The position numbers and the translations under genes are program-made. From positions 1 through 25,909 of the forward strand of contig DASXSF010000135.1 in assembly GCA_036506155.1 (NCBI GenBank): a stretch of DNA of 25,909 bases, in the 5' to 3' direction. Numbering within the stretch: the first letter of the stretch is position 1; every line of letters begins with the position of its first letter. This document shows positions 7,987 to 15,382 of the stretch, piece by piece. Source of the stretch: DASXRA01 sp036506155 (GTDB lineage: Bacteria; Actinomycetota; Actinomycetes; Mycobacteriales; Jatrophihabitantaceae). Under the pieces are notes generated by a model that made no database searches, was not told the DNA's origin, and saw nothing but the letters and a program-made list of their open reading frames with translations.

Positions 7987-8305
7987 CCAGTTTGGTTACC
8001 AAATCCTTCGGCAATGGCTGCCCGACGGCGAAGTGCAGCGACCCTTTCGTGCCGTCGTAGTCGGCGGTGTCGGCGGCGAGTGCCGGCAGCACGGAGCCGC
8101 TGTGCGGGAGGTAGCTGAGATGGTTCTTGAATGCTGCGAACCCGGCGACTACCTTGCCATCGACCTTGAACGCCGGCATCCCGTACGAGATGCATTCCTC
8201 GGAGTTCGGGACGATCTCCGTAATGTCCTGGCGCAATTGTTGCAGCGTCGTCCGCTGCGGCTCGTCCAAGCCGGCAAGGTATGTGTCGATGTCGGCTGCG
8301 GTCAT
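7943..8305 (-). CDS. DUF1801-domain protein (YdhG-like)
   Basis: A 120-residue soluble protein. The sequence contains ISYGMPAFKVDGKVVAGFAAFKNHLSYLPHSGS, split here as ISYGMPAFK (about 39-47) and FKNHLSYLPHSG. This is the characteristic core of DUF1801 proteins, a small alpha/beta fold that in some bacteria has been described as a frataxin-like iron chaperone. It ends with a KDLV-TKLV-TTRLREL helix, as is usual in the family. I chose the ATG at 8305 because the family starts at 'TAADIDTYLAGL' and the upstream extension is not conserved in character. It lies 40 bases downstream of a cysteine-desulfurase-like gene on the same strand. An iron-sulfur link is therefore possible but only inferred. 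Confidence 0.82.
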   Translation of the reverse strand: MTAADIDTYLAGLDEPQRTTLQQLRQDITEIVPNSEECISYGMPAFKVDGKVVAGFAAFKNHLSYLPHSGSVLPALAADTADYDGTKGSLHFAVGQPLPKDLVTKLVTTRLRELGLQQQL

Positions 8306-8345
8306 GCGCCGAGTCTGCCACCCTGCGCGGCTTGTGTTGCTCGAA

Positions 8346-9658
8346 TCAGGTCCGGCCCGCCACCCGTGCGCGGGCGGCGACACGGCGCAGAGCGTCCATG
8401 GCGCGCTCGACATCGTCGACGCTGGTGTAGAGGGTGAAGCTCAGCCGGCAGCTCGCGGGGGGAGTCAGGCCGAGATCGCGATGGGCGAGTGTGGCGCAGT
8501 GGCACCCGGCGCGGGATTCCACGCCGAGTTCGTTCAAGCCGTCCGCGACGTGCGTGGGATCCGTACCGGCCACGTTGAACGCCAGCAACGGTGAGCGCGG
8601 CGTGCCCGGAGCCGGCCCGTACACGGTGAGCCCCGGAATGTCCTGGGCGGCGTGGAGGGCCCGCTCGGTCATCGCACTGACATGTCGTGACACGACGTCC
8701 ATCGCGGATTCGATCGCATGGCGCGGGATGGGCCGCGAGGTCGCGAACCAGCGACGCCGGCCGGATATCAGGTCGAGCACGAGCCGCAGCGCCTGGGCAG
8801 AGGTGATCACGCCGAGGATGTTCGGCGTTCCGGCGGCGTACTTCCACGGCAGGACGTTGTAGTCCACTCGGTCCGGGGTAACGCGGCCTTCGGCGATCAT
8901 GTCCCCGCCGTAGAGGAACGGCAGAGCGTTGGCGAGCAGATCCTCCTTGGCGTAGAGGACGCCGACGCCGAACGGGGCGAGCAGCTTATGGAAGGAGAAT
9001 GCGAGGTAGTCGACATCGAGTGCCTGGACGTCCACGCTGGCGCTGGGTACGAGTTGCGCGGCGTCGACAAGCAGCAGCGAGCCGGTGCGGCCTTCGGGCT
9101 GAACGTAGCCGCTGGCGTCGGAAATGGCACGGATGATGTGCAGTGGTGGTTTGGTGCCGAGGAAGTTCGAGGCACCGGTGACGCACACGAGCTTGGTGCG
9201 GGCATCGACGAGATGGGCGAGATGGTCCACGTCGAGTTCGCCGCTGCGGTGGTCGAAGCGGGCGACCCGGCATTCGACGCGTCGCCCCAGGCGCGGCAGG
9301 ATTTCCCGGCTCAGTGCGTACCACGGAACGAAGTTGGAGTTGTGCTCCATCATCGTCGCCACCACATTGTCGCCGTCCCGGAACTCGCTGAGCAGCGAGT
9401 ACATGACGGCGTTGATCGCCTCGGTGGTGTTGCGGTAGATGACGATATTTCGCCGACCGGGCGCGTTCAGCCAGGCTGCGATTGTGTCGTAGGACTCCTC
9501 GAACATTTCGGTCATGCGCTGCGAGGCCGTCGACTGCCCGCGATGCACGTTCTCGTACCACGGCGCAAGCGACCGATAAAGCTCGAGCAGTTCCCGCGGT
9601 GGCTGGGCCCAGTCTCCGGGAAGTCGAAGTGCGCGCGAATCCGCTCGACGTCCAGCAT
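8346..9658 (-). pseudogene. Class V aminotransferase / cysteine desulfurase-like, frameshifted N terminus
   Basis: The main open frame (GTG 9548 to 8346, 400 residues) is a PLP enzyme of the SufS/CsdA type. It has a TEAIN-type cofactor segment, MMEHNSN with the His that stacks on PLP, LLVDAAQL with the PLP Asp, and AFSFHKLLAPFGVGVLY with the Schiff-base Lys. A Cys-containing loop, ESRAGCHCA, sits in the region of the catalytic Cys. It lacks the normal first 35 or so residues. These are found upstream: MLDVERIRAHFDFP from ATG 9658 in one frame, then PPRELLELYRSLAPWYENV in the frame that continues. A single missing base near 9616-9617 (CCCGG for CCCGGG on the coding strand) would join them. Probable role: sulfur mobilisation or selenocysteine/cysteine lyase activity. 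Whether the indel is biological is open. Confidence 0.78.
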
Positions 9659-9698
9659 CGGCGGGGCGTTCCCTGGCAACGGGGTGGATCGACGCTCG

Positions 9699-10088
9699 TC
9701 AAGGAATGCCGGTCGCCGGCTCGGCCCCGTGCTCACTGGTGATTCCCGTCGCAGTGCGAGCCCGCTCCATCATTTGCACGAGGGCCTCGGGATCGCTCAG
9801 CCCCTGGCCTGGCGCTTCGTCTCCCGAATCGAGACTGAAGGCTCGCAACCCGACAACGTTCAGCGCGGTAACGAAGACCGGGCTCTCGTCGCGGAGCACC
9901 CGGTATGTAGCGTCGAAATCGGCGGCGGGTAGGAACACATTCGTGCCGCCACCGACAAATTGGAGCCAGTCAGCCGGTGGGACTTCCGGAAACGCGAGGA
10001 AGAGCTTATTGCCCGACACCGTGGTCAGGCGAAGTATGCGCCGGTAGTCGACGACGTCGTTGCGCAGCGTGGACACGCTGTAGTCCAT
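9699..10088 (-). CDS. Unknown protein
   Basis: A 129-residue soluble protein that I do not recognise. It reads as genuine protein, with alternating hydrophobic strands (KLFLAFPEVPPADWLQFV, then TNVFLPAADFDATYRVLRDE) and a predicted alpha/beta fold. There is no signal peptide, membrane segment or obvious catalytic motif. I chose the ATG at 10088 because GGGAA lies at a suitable distance upstream; an in-frame ATG at 10109 would add seven residues. It lies 84 bases after the LLM oxidoreductase and 40 bases before the desulfurase-like gene on the same strand, so it is probably co-transcribed with them. Confidence 0.6.
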   Translation of the reverse strand: MDYSVSTLRNDVVDYRRILRLTTVSGNKLFLAFPEVPPADWLQFVGGGTNVFLPAADFDATYRVLRDESPVFVTALNVVGLRAFSLDSGDEAPGQGLSDPEALVQMMERARTATGITSEHGAEPATGIP

Positions 10089-10172
10089 GACGCGTTCCCG
10101 AAAGCCCATGACTACACGGAGCGGTCGCACCCGCCGCTGATACGCCCCTATCCAATGGTGACCGCGGTGCTC

Positions 10173-11099
10173 CTACGGTGCCGTCGGCAGGCAGTATTCG
10201 AGCACGGCATATGCCTTCTCCATCGCTGCAACCGGGTCGGCGTCGGGGTTGCCGACCTGCTCGGAGTCGAAGTTCAGGTCGAAGAACAACTCGTCAACGC
10301 CGGTCTCGGCGAACCTGCCGATGTCGTCGCGGATCTGCTCCAGGGAACCGTGCAGCAGCTTGCGATCGGGGCCGTCCGAAGGCCGGGCGCGCACCGCTGT
10401 CACGCCGCGTACGACAGAGCGCACGCTCGACGGTGACTTACCGACGCGCCCGGCGGCGTCGCGCATTGTGGCGATCGCGAAGCGGATGTCGTCGAGGCTG
10501 GCGCGGCTGCTCGATATCCAGCCGTCGCCTCGGACAGCGCCACGGCGATACGCAGCCTCGCTGCTGCCGCCGATCAGCAGCGGCGGCCGCGGGCGCTGCA
10601 CCGGTCGGGGTGCCATCAGCGACGGCGGCACCGTGTAGAACTCGCCGGCGAAGGTGACCTCCCCATCGGAGGCCAGCAGCGTGTTGAGGCAGTCCAGCCA
10701 CTCGTCGAATCGACGGCCCCGCCCGCGCATGGGGACGCCCGCGGCGACATATTCGTCGGGATGCCAGCCGAGGCCGATGCCGGCATCCAGCCGCCCTGTA
10801 GATAGCACGTCGATCGTCGCGAGTTGCTTGGCGAGCACCGCAGGCGCGTAGAACGGGCCGTTGACGACAGCGAGTCCCAGGCGTGCCCGGCTCGTCACGG
10901 GCGCCGCGAACCCGAGCGTCACAAGCGGGTCGAGCACACTGCGGTAGACGGCGGCCAGGTCGCTGCCGCTCGGGTAGATCACCCGCTGGAACGTCCACAG
11001 TGTGCGGCAGCCACGATCCTCGGCAGCACGCGCCAGCAGCGAGATGTTCTCCGGCGTCGCCCATGACCCCGACGTCGGTAGAGCGAAGGACAACTCCAT
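10173..11099 (-). CDS. LLM-class flavin (F420)-dependent oxidoreductase
   Basis: A 308-residue protein of the luciferase-like monooxygenase superfamily. The evidence is the N-terminal strand and helix MELSFALPTSGSWATPENIS, the mid-region GRLDAGIGLGWHPDEYVAAG, typical of actinobacterial F420-dependent members, and RPPLLIGGSSEAAYRRGA. These are TIM-barrel enzymes using FMN or F420; the phosphate-binding and isoalloxazine contacts lie in the GLGWHPDE and IGG segments. The substrate is not predictable. The ATG at 11099 is chosen because homology starts at MELSFALP. The gene lies first in the probable minus-strand operon ending with the DUF1801 gene, and downstream of the MarR gene with a palindrome between them. 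Confidence 0.85.
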   Translation of the reverse strand: MELSFALPTSGSWATPENISLLARAAEDRGCRTLWTFQRVIYPSGSDLAAVYRSVLDPLVTLGFAAPVTSRARLGLAVVNGPFYAPAVLAKQLATIDVLSTGRLDAGIGLGWHPDEYVAAGVPMRGRGRRFDEWLDCLNTLLASDGEVTFAGEFYTVPPSLMAPRPVQRPRPPLLIGGSSEAAYRRGAVRGDGWISSSRASLDDIRFAIATMRDAAGRVGKSPSSVRSVVRGVTAVRARPSDGPDRKLLHGSLEQIRDDIGRFAETGVDELFFDLNFDSEQVGNPDADPVAAMEKAYAVLEYCLPTAP

Positions 11100-11178
11100 G
11101 GCCAGATACCTACCAGATCCTGCGATGCTTGGCGCTCCGCGCAAAGCCGGCCACGCCTATGGCCGCGACCCCTGGATT

Positions 11179-11229
11179 GCGTGATCTTGGACTTGTGGCT
11201 GAATATCGACCACAAGCCCAAGATCACGC
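11179..11229. repeat. Long imperfect palindrome (20-base arms)
   Basis: The left arm 11179-11198 (GCGTGATCTTGGACTTGTGG) and right arm 11210-11229 are reverse complements with one mismatch, around an 11-base loop. It lies in the 265-base gap between the LLM start and the MarR stop. There is no T-run, so it does not look like a standard intrinsic terminator, though it could end MarR transcription. Alternatives are a dispersed palindromic repeat or an operator. I found no second copy in this window. Confidence 0.6.
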
Positions 11230-11364
11230 GCCGCGAGCGGCAGCTGGTTGGTGACGGTTCGTGCCAGAACCCTCGGCATATGGAAGCTCTCACAGGGATG
11301 ATCAAGGCCCGATGCGTAGCGGGCGGCCGTCTCCACGTCGAAGTCACGAAGTCCGGCCGTAGTG

Positions 11365-11838
11365 CTAGGGCCGCGACTGCTTCGCCTCACGAGCATGTTC
11401 GCTGAGAAGCTCGCCACCTAGGTTCGCGAGAGTGATGACGTCGCCGATCGCGATATCAGGAACGCGTTCGAGCGCATCCCCGACGATCTTGTCCAACCGT
11501 TCGTAGTACCACTGCATGGCGTGTCGGCCCGCGGGCGTCACCGTCGCGAGCACGCTGCGCCGGTCGTCGGGGTTGTGCGATCGCGCGACGAAGGCGGCCG
11601 CTTCAAGCCGGTCGAGCAACGCGGTGACGCTTCCTGAGGTCAAGTTCTGTAGGTTCCCGATGTCGGTCGGCGTGTGCGGCCCGTCGAGGTACAGGAACCC
11701 GAGGGCGACGATCTCCGTGGTGCCGACGCCGAGTTCGTCTGCGACAGCCTCCCGGTGACGATCCCACCCGAGGGTGAGGCGCTGCAGCGCCAGTGAGACG
11801 CTTCGAACCGTCGGATCCTCATCGCTCACGGTAGTCAC
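11365..11838 (-). CDS. MarR-family transcriptional regulator
   Basis: A 157-residue protein with a winged helix-turn-helix. The recognition helix region is TPTDIGNLQNLTSGSVTALLDRLEAAAFV (quoted in two parts: TPTDIGNLQNLTSGS and VTALLDRLEAAAFV, about residues 56-84). The wing is ARSHNPDDRRSVLATVTPAG, the most conserved MarR signature (DxRR). N- and C-terminal helices form the dimer interface. MarR proteins usually repress themselves and neighbours and are released by small phenolic ligands. The GTG at 11838 has a G-rich Shine-Dalgarno sequence just upstream. A promoter and short palindrome precede it. Its target could be the downstream LLM operon, but this is inferred from position. Confidence 0.85.
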   Translation of the reverse strand: MTTVSDEDPTVRSVSLALQRLTLGWDRHREAVADELGVGTTEIVALGFLYLDGPHTPTDIGNLQNLTSGSVTALLDRLEAAAFVARSHNPDDRRSVLATVTPAGRHAMQWYYERLDKIVGDALERVPDIAIGDVITLANLGGELLSEHAREAKQSRP

Positions 11839-11860
11839 GGACCCCCCGCCCGGTGATGAC

Positions 11861-11903
11861 TATCTTGATCATCACGTTAGTTAGGGCGAAGAGGCGATGT
11901 CAA
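11861..11903 (-). promoter_or_regulatory. Candidate MarR-gene promoter with overlapping palindrome
   Basis: On the minus strand TTGACA (11903-11898) is followed after 18 bases by TAACGT (11879-11874), a plausible -35/-10 pair. Next comes TGATGATCA around 11872-11865, a short near-palindrome that could be an autoregulatory site. The distance to the GTG at 11838 leaves room for the Shine-Dalgarno sequence. This is only a pattern match. Confidence 0.35.
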
Positions 11904-12018
11904 GCGCCGCGGCAGCTTGTTACCACCACGATCGGCAGAATCGCCTTGCAACGCGGCAAAATCGGGCTCCGTCATATCGGTAGGACCGCCCTATTGCCCG
12001 CGTCCGGTCATGGCCAAA

Positions 12019-12042
12019 TGGGGTAGTTCGCTTGATACCCCA
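12019..12042. repeat. Short inverted repeat (7-base arms)
   Basis: TGGGGTA (12019-12025) and TACCCCA (12036-12042) are perfect reverse complements separated by 10 bases. They lie in the gap between the MarR promoter and the protease gene's terminator. It could be an operator or chance; no gene start is close enough to assign it. Confidence 0.3.
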
Positions 12043-12070
12043 GATACTCGCTTGCTACGTTGCTTTGATA

Positions 12071-12101
12071 GGAGGCGGCGCAACGGGGGCGCGCCGCCTC
12101 C
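12071..12101 (-). terminator. Probable hairpin terminator of the protease gene
   Basis: GGAGGCGGCG (12071-12080) and CGCCGCCTCC (12092-12101) form a perfect 10-base-pair GC-rich stem with an 11-base loop, 12 bases beyond the protease stop. The minus strand continues TATC rather than a T-run, as is common for actinobacterial hairpin terminators. Confidence 0.6.
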
Positions 12102-12113
12102 GATTGTGTGTAC

Positions 12114-12881
12114 TCAGATGACGTACTGCTTCAGGTCGACGCCGTTCAGCTGCTCGTACGTGCGCAGCCGCATGCGGAACCTTCCGGCGTCACCCCAGGC
12201 GGTACTCCAGCTGTTGACATAGGTGATGACGCTGTTGAATGCGTCGTTCGAGTCGAGTTCGACACCCACGGCCTCGACCTCATGGCCACCCGCGAGCTTG
12301 CTTGCTGCCCAGTGCGGGTCGGCGTCGATGAAGCCGTCCTTGTCCGGCTCGAAGAACGCCTCGTGCCACGGCATTCCCTGCAGAACGGGGCCGCTCTGCA
12401 GCAGCCGAAGGAACCCGTACGCCGACCGGGCCCAGCGGTAGCCCTTGACGGTGCCCCGGCTCTTGAGCACCTTGCAGATCGCCAGGCCCGACGACCCGGT
12501 GTCATCGGGTGGATAGGTGCCGGGGTAGCCGTCCACGACGGTGGCGTCGCTGTAGAGTTGCACGGCGAACTTCTCGGCCTCGGCGGCATCGGAGGTCGAC
12601 GGGAGCACGTCGCCGACTGAGTCGAAGAACGGTCGTGTACCAAGCGCGCCTGTGCCGGCATTCCCGGTGCACGATCCGAGCTGCCCCTGGTCGAGGACCG
12701 CCAGGACGCGCTCCCAGGACTGATCACTCAGGGTCTTGCCCATCTCGTGGACGTCGTTCTCCACCATGTGGGCGAGGCTGCGAGCGTCAAGCCACAGGTT
12801 GCGCCCGAGCCGAGCGCCTTCGTGCGGTACCTCGTCGTACTTCAGGTACAGCTGGCCGGTATCCAGCAGACCACTGAACAT
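12114..12881 (-). CDS. Papain-like (C1 family) cysteine protease, cytosolic
   Basis: A 255-residue protein with the full papain-type active site. Gln65 (oxyanion hole) and Cys71 lie in DQGQLGSCTGNA, His200 in AGGHEVEAVG, and Asn223 in YVNSWSTAWGDAGRF, the papain 'NSWG-WG-G' signature. It has no signal peptide, and the N terminus (residues 1-55) is too short for a classical pro-domain, so it should be cytosolic or released unconventionally. Papain-like enzymes cleave peptide or isopeptide bonds. The divergent neighbouring gene encodes an I42 chagasin-type inhibitor, a family known to block C1 proteases, so the two probably work as a protease/inhibitor pair. The ATG at 12881 has a G-rich Shine-Dalgarno-like GAGGGGG upstream. 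The gene is followed by a strong hairpin terminator. Confidence 0.85.
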   Translation of the reverse strand: MFSGLLDTGQLYLKYDEVPHEGARLGRNLWLDARSLAHMVENDVHEMGKTLSDQSWERVLAVLDQGQLGSCTGNAGTGALGTRPFFDSVGDVLPSTSDAAEAEKFAVQLYSDATVVDGYPGTYPPDDTGSSGLAICKVLKSRGTVKGYRWARSAYGFLRLLQSGPVLQGMPWHEAFFEPDKDGFIDADPHWAASKLAGGHEVEAVGVELDSNDAFNSVITYVNSWSTAWGDAGRFRMRLRTYEQLNGVDLKQYVI

Positions 12882-13010
12882 ATGACCGCCCCCTCAGGCT
12901 GGCTTCAGTCGGATAGGGCACCTTCCCAGCCCTCTCCGTTAGCCACAAGAGCGCCGGGGGAACGCCGCTGATACAGCCGCCGTGCAACCGGCTCGCGGTA
13001 CCGTCGCCAG

Positions 13011-13325
13011 GTGCGGGTCAACCTGGCTCCGGACGATTCGGGCGCGGCGCGTGATGTCCGACTCGGCGACGAGATCACCGTCGCCCTGGACGAGAATCCC
13101 ACCACCGGTTACCGCTGGCATGCCGACATCGATACGAGCCGCCTGGAACTGACCGACGATCAGTACCTGGGGGCAGAACGTCCCGTCGGTGCCGGCGGTA
13201 CTCGCCGCATGACGTTCGCGCCGCTACAGACCGGCCCGGCGCGGCTGCACCTCGTAAAGCGCAGATCGTGGGAGCAGGCGGGGGTCGCAGAATTCGACGT
13301 CGCACTCGACGTCGCCGCCGAGTGA
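13011..13325 (+). CDS. Chagasin-like (I42 family) inhibitor of papain-like proteases
   Basis: A 104-residue protein carrying the three inhibitory loops of the I42/chagasin family. The hallmark NPTTGYRW is at residues 29-36, a glycine-rich loop VGAGGTRRMTF at 59-69, and a third loop RRSWE (usually RPW) at 84-88, on an immunoglobulin-like beta sandwich. Chagasin-type proteins insert these loops into the active-site cleft of C1 cysteine proteases. There is no signal peptide; most known bacterial relatives I recall are exported, so a cytosolic form is notable. The GTG at 13011 gives a complete domain but has a weak ribosome-binding site. It is divergent from the papain-like protease gene 129 bases away and convergent with the SDR gene. 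Confidence 0.83.
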   Translation: MRVNLAPDDSGAARDVRLGDEITVALDENPTTGYRWHADIDTSRLELTDDQYLGAERPVGAGGTRRMTFAPLQTGPARLHLVKRRSWEQAGVAEFDVALDVAAE

Positions 13326-13334
13326 CATCGCGGG

Positions 13335-14093
13335 TCAGCGAAGGTACGAGGCTCCGTTCGCGTCGAGGACAGCGCCGCTGATCCATACCGGGGCATCGGT
13401 CGCCAGCCATGCGACGGTGGCGGCGATCTCGGCGGGCGTGGCGACCCGATCGAACGGGCTCTGCGCCCGCACCGCATCGCCGTCGGGACCCTCCAGGACG
13501 TCGCGTGCCATGTCGGTGTCGACGAAGCCGGGCGCGACCGCCACAGAGAGGATGCCGTGCGGCGCCAGGGAAACAGCGAGCGACTGCGCCAAAGCATGAA
13601 GCGCTGCCTTGCTGGCGCCGTAGGCGGGCGTACCGGGTTCGCCGCGGTATGCGCCACGAGAACCAATGCTGATCAGACGCCCACCGTTCGGGCCGCGTTC
13701 GCGGTGCAACAGGTGGTCGACTGTCAGCCAGGCCAGATTCGCCGGGGCTACCAGATTGAGCTCAAGCGTCTGTCGCCACGCGTGCTGCCAGCTGGCGTAG
13801 CCGGTCGCGTCGATCGGATGCGCCGCGAACACCCCGGCACTGTTGACCAGCACGTCGAGATCGCCCAGCCCGTCGACGACCTCGGCGATGACACGCGCGC
13901 AAGTGTCCGGCACAGTGAGATCGCCGCGAACGACGATGTGCCCGCTGCCGGGCAGCGCGTCCTGCACCCGCTTCGCGGACGCGGCGTCGTGCCCCGCGTG
14001 CACCGCGACCCGGTGCCCGCCCGCTGCGAGTGCGTGCGCAACGGCGGCACCGATGCCACGGCTCGATCCCGTCACCAGGCTGCACGTCGTCAT
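13335..14093 (-). CDS. Short-chain dehydrogenase/reductase (SDR)
   Basis: A 252-residue classical SDR with a Rossmann fold. The cofactor motif TGSSRGIG is at residues 8-15, NSAG at 84-87, and the structural Asn at 113. The catalytic Ser145 lies in SIGSRGAYRG, with Tyr158 and Lys162 in YGASK. The C-terminal part reads APGFVDTDMARD and WISGAVLDANGA, resembling 3-oxoacyl-ACP-reductase (FabG)-like oxidoreductases. The small residues after TGSS and the absence of an Asp at the end of strand 2 suggest a preference for NADP(H). The substrate is unknown. The gene ends 10 bases from the inhibitor gene and is divergent from the following PLP-enzyme gene. Confidence 0.9.
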   Translation of the reverse strand: MTTCSLVTGSSRGIGAAVAHALAAGGHRVAVHAGHDAASAKRVQDALPGSGHIVVRGDLTVPDTCARVIAEVVDGLGDLDVLVNSAGVFAAHPIDATGYASWQHAWRQTLELNLVAPANLAWLTVDHLLHRERGPNGGRLISIGSRGAYRGEPGTPAYGASKAALHALAQSLAVSLAPHGILSVAVAPGFVDTDMARDVLEGPDGDAVRAQSPFDRVATPAEIAATVAWLATDAPVWISGAVLDANGASYLR

Positions 14094-14158
14094 CAGCGGG
14101 ACGCTACCGGGCGATCACCCAGGACCACGCGACGATGACGGCATGAAAGGGTAGGGGC

Positions 14159-15355
14159 ATGACGCTCGATGTCGCCGCGGTCCGGGCCCGGTTCCCCTCG
14201 CTGACCGCCGGCGCAGCGCACTTCGACGGACCTGGCGGCTCACAGACACCGGACACGGTCGCCCGCGCCGTGCGCGACACGCTGGTGTCGCCGATCGCGA
14301 ACCGCGGTTCGATCACGCGGGCCGAGCAGAACGCCGAGGCGGTTGTGCAGTCGGCGCGGTCGGCGATGGCTGACCTGCTCGGTGCCGATCCGGGGGGCAT
14401 CGTGTTCGGGCGCAGCATGACGCAGCTGACCTTCGACATGGCGCGAACGCTGGCCAAGACGTGGTCGGCGCGTGACGAGGTCGTCGTCAGCCGGCTCGAC
14501 CACGACGCGAATGTGCGTCCCTGGATGATCGCCGCCGAGACTGCAGGCGCCACCGTGCGGTGGACCGACTTCGATCCCGTCACCACGGAGCTCGCCGTCG
14601 ACCATGTCGCAGACCAGCTCAGCGAGCGCACCCGGCTCGTCGCACTCACGGGCGCTTCGAACCTGCTGGGCACCCGACCCGACCTCTCGGCAGTCGCCGA
14701 ACTGGTGCACCGCGCCGCTGCCTTGCTCTACGTCGACGGAGTGCACCTCACCGCGCATGCCGGCATCGACGTGCTAGCGCTCGGGGCGGACCTCTTCGCC
14801 TGCTCGCCGTACAAGTTCTTCGGCCCGCATTGCGGTGTCCTGGCTGCCAGCCCCGACCTGCTGGATAACCTGCACCCGGACAAGCTTCTCCCGTCGACCG
14901 AGGCCGTCCCCGAGCGTTTCGAGCTCGGGACGCTGCCCTATGAGTTGCTGGCCGGGACGACGGCCGCTGTCGACTTCATCGCCGGTCTCGCCGGCACCAC
15001 CGGTAACCGGCGCCAGCGCATCCTTACGTCGATGCATGCTGTCGAGGAGCACGAGGACGCGCTGCGGCAACGCATCGAGCGCAGCCTCGTCGACCTGGAC
15101 ACCGTCACAGTGCATTCGCGCGCCCGTCACCGCACCCCGACCCTGCTGCTCACCTTCGCCGACCGCACCCCGCACGACGCCTACCGCTTCCTCGCCGAGC
15201 TCGACGTCAATGCCCCGGCCGGAACGTTCTACGCCTACGAGCCCGCGCGCCGGCTCGGGCTCGATGACGGCGGACTGCGGATCGGGCTGGCGCCTTACAC
15301 GTCCGACTCAGACGTGGATCGACTCCTAGACGGGCTCACCAAGTTCGCCGGCTGA
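14159..15355 (+). CDS. Cysteine desulfurase-like PLP enzyme lacking the catalytic Cys loop
   Basis: A 398-residue aminotransferase class V protein, resembling the 'cysteine desulfurase-like' subfamily (TIGR01976 type). Residues visible are His115 (DHDAN), which stacks on PLP, Asp193 (YVDGVHL), Lys219 (ACSPYKFFGPHCGVL), which forms the Schiff base, and the C-terminal RIGLAPY. The C-terminal loop that carries the catalytic Cys in true SufS/NifS enzymes here reads PAGTFYAYEPA and has no Cys. The protein may therefore not be a desulfurase and could act on another amino-acid substrate. The ATG at 14159 has an AGGGG ribosome-binding site. It lies 65 bases from the divergent SDR gene and is a remote relative of the frameshifted enzyme at 8.3-9.7 kb. 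Confidence 0.87.
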   Translation: MTLDVAAVRARFPSLTAGAAHFDGPGGSQTPDTVARAVRDTLVSPIANRGSITRAEQNAEAVVQSARSAMADLLGADPGGIVFGRSMTQLTFDMARTLAKTWSARDEVVVSRLDHDANVRPWMIAAETAGATVRWTDFDPVTTELAVDHVADQLSERTRLVALTGASNLLGTRPDLSAVAELVHRAAALLYVDGVHLTAHAGIDVLALGADLFACSPYKFFGPHCGVLAASPDLLDNLHPDKLLPSTEAVPERFELGTLPYELLAGTTAAVDFIAGLAGTTGNRRQRILTSMHAVEEHEDALRQRIERSLVDLDTVTVHSRARHRTPTLLLTFADRTPHDAYRFLAELDVNAPAGTFYAYEPARRLGLDDGGLRIGLAPYTSDSDVDRLLDGLTKFAG

Positions 15356-15382
15356 GCGCCGGATAGCCGCGCGGTCCGTGAG

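Noticed and set aside
8718..9932. A 404-residue plus-strand open frame
   Set aside because: It is antisense to the desulfurase-like gene and to the following unknown gene, with low-complexity Glu/Val/His-rich translation.
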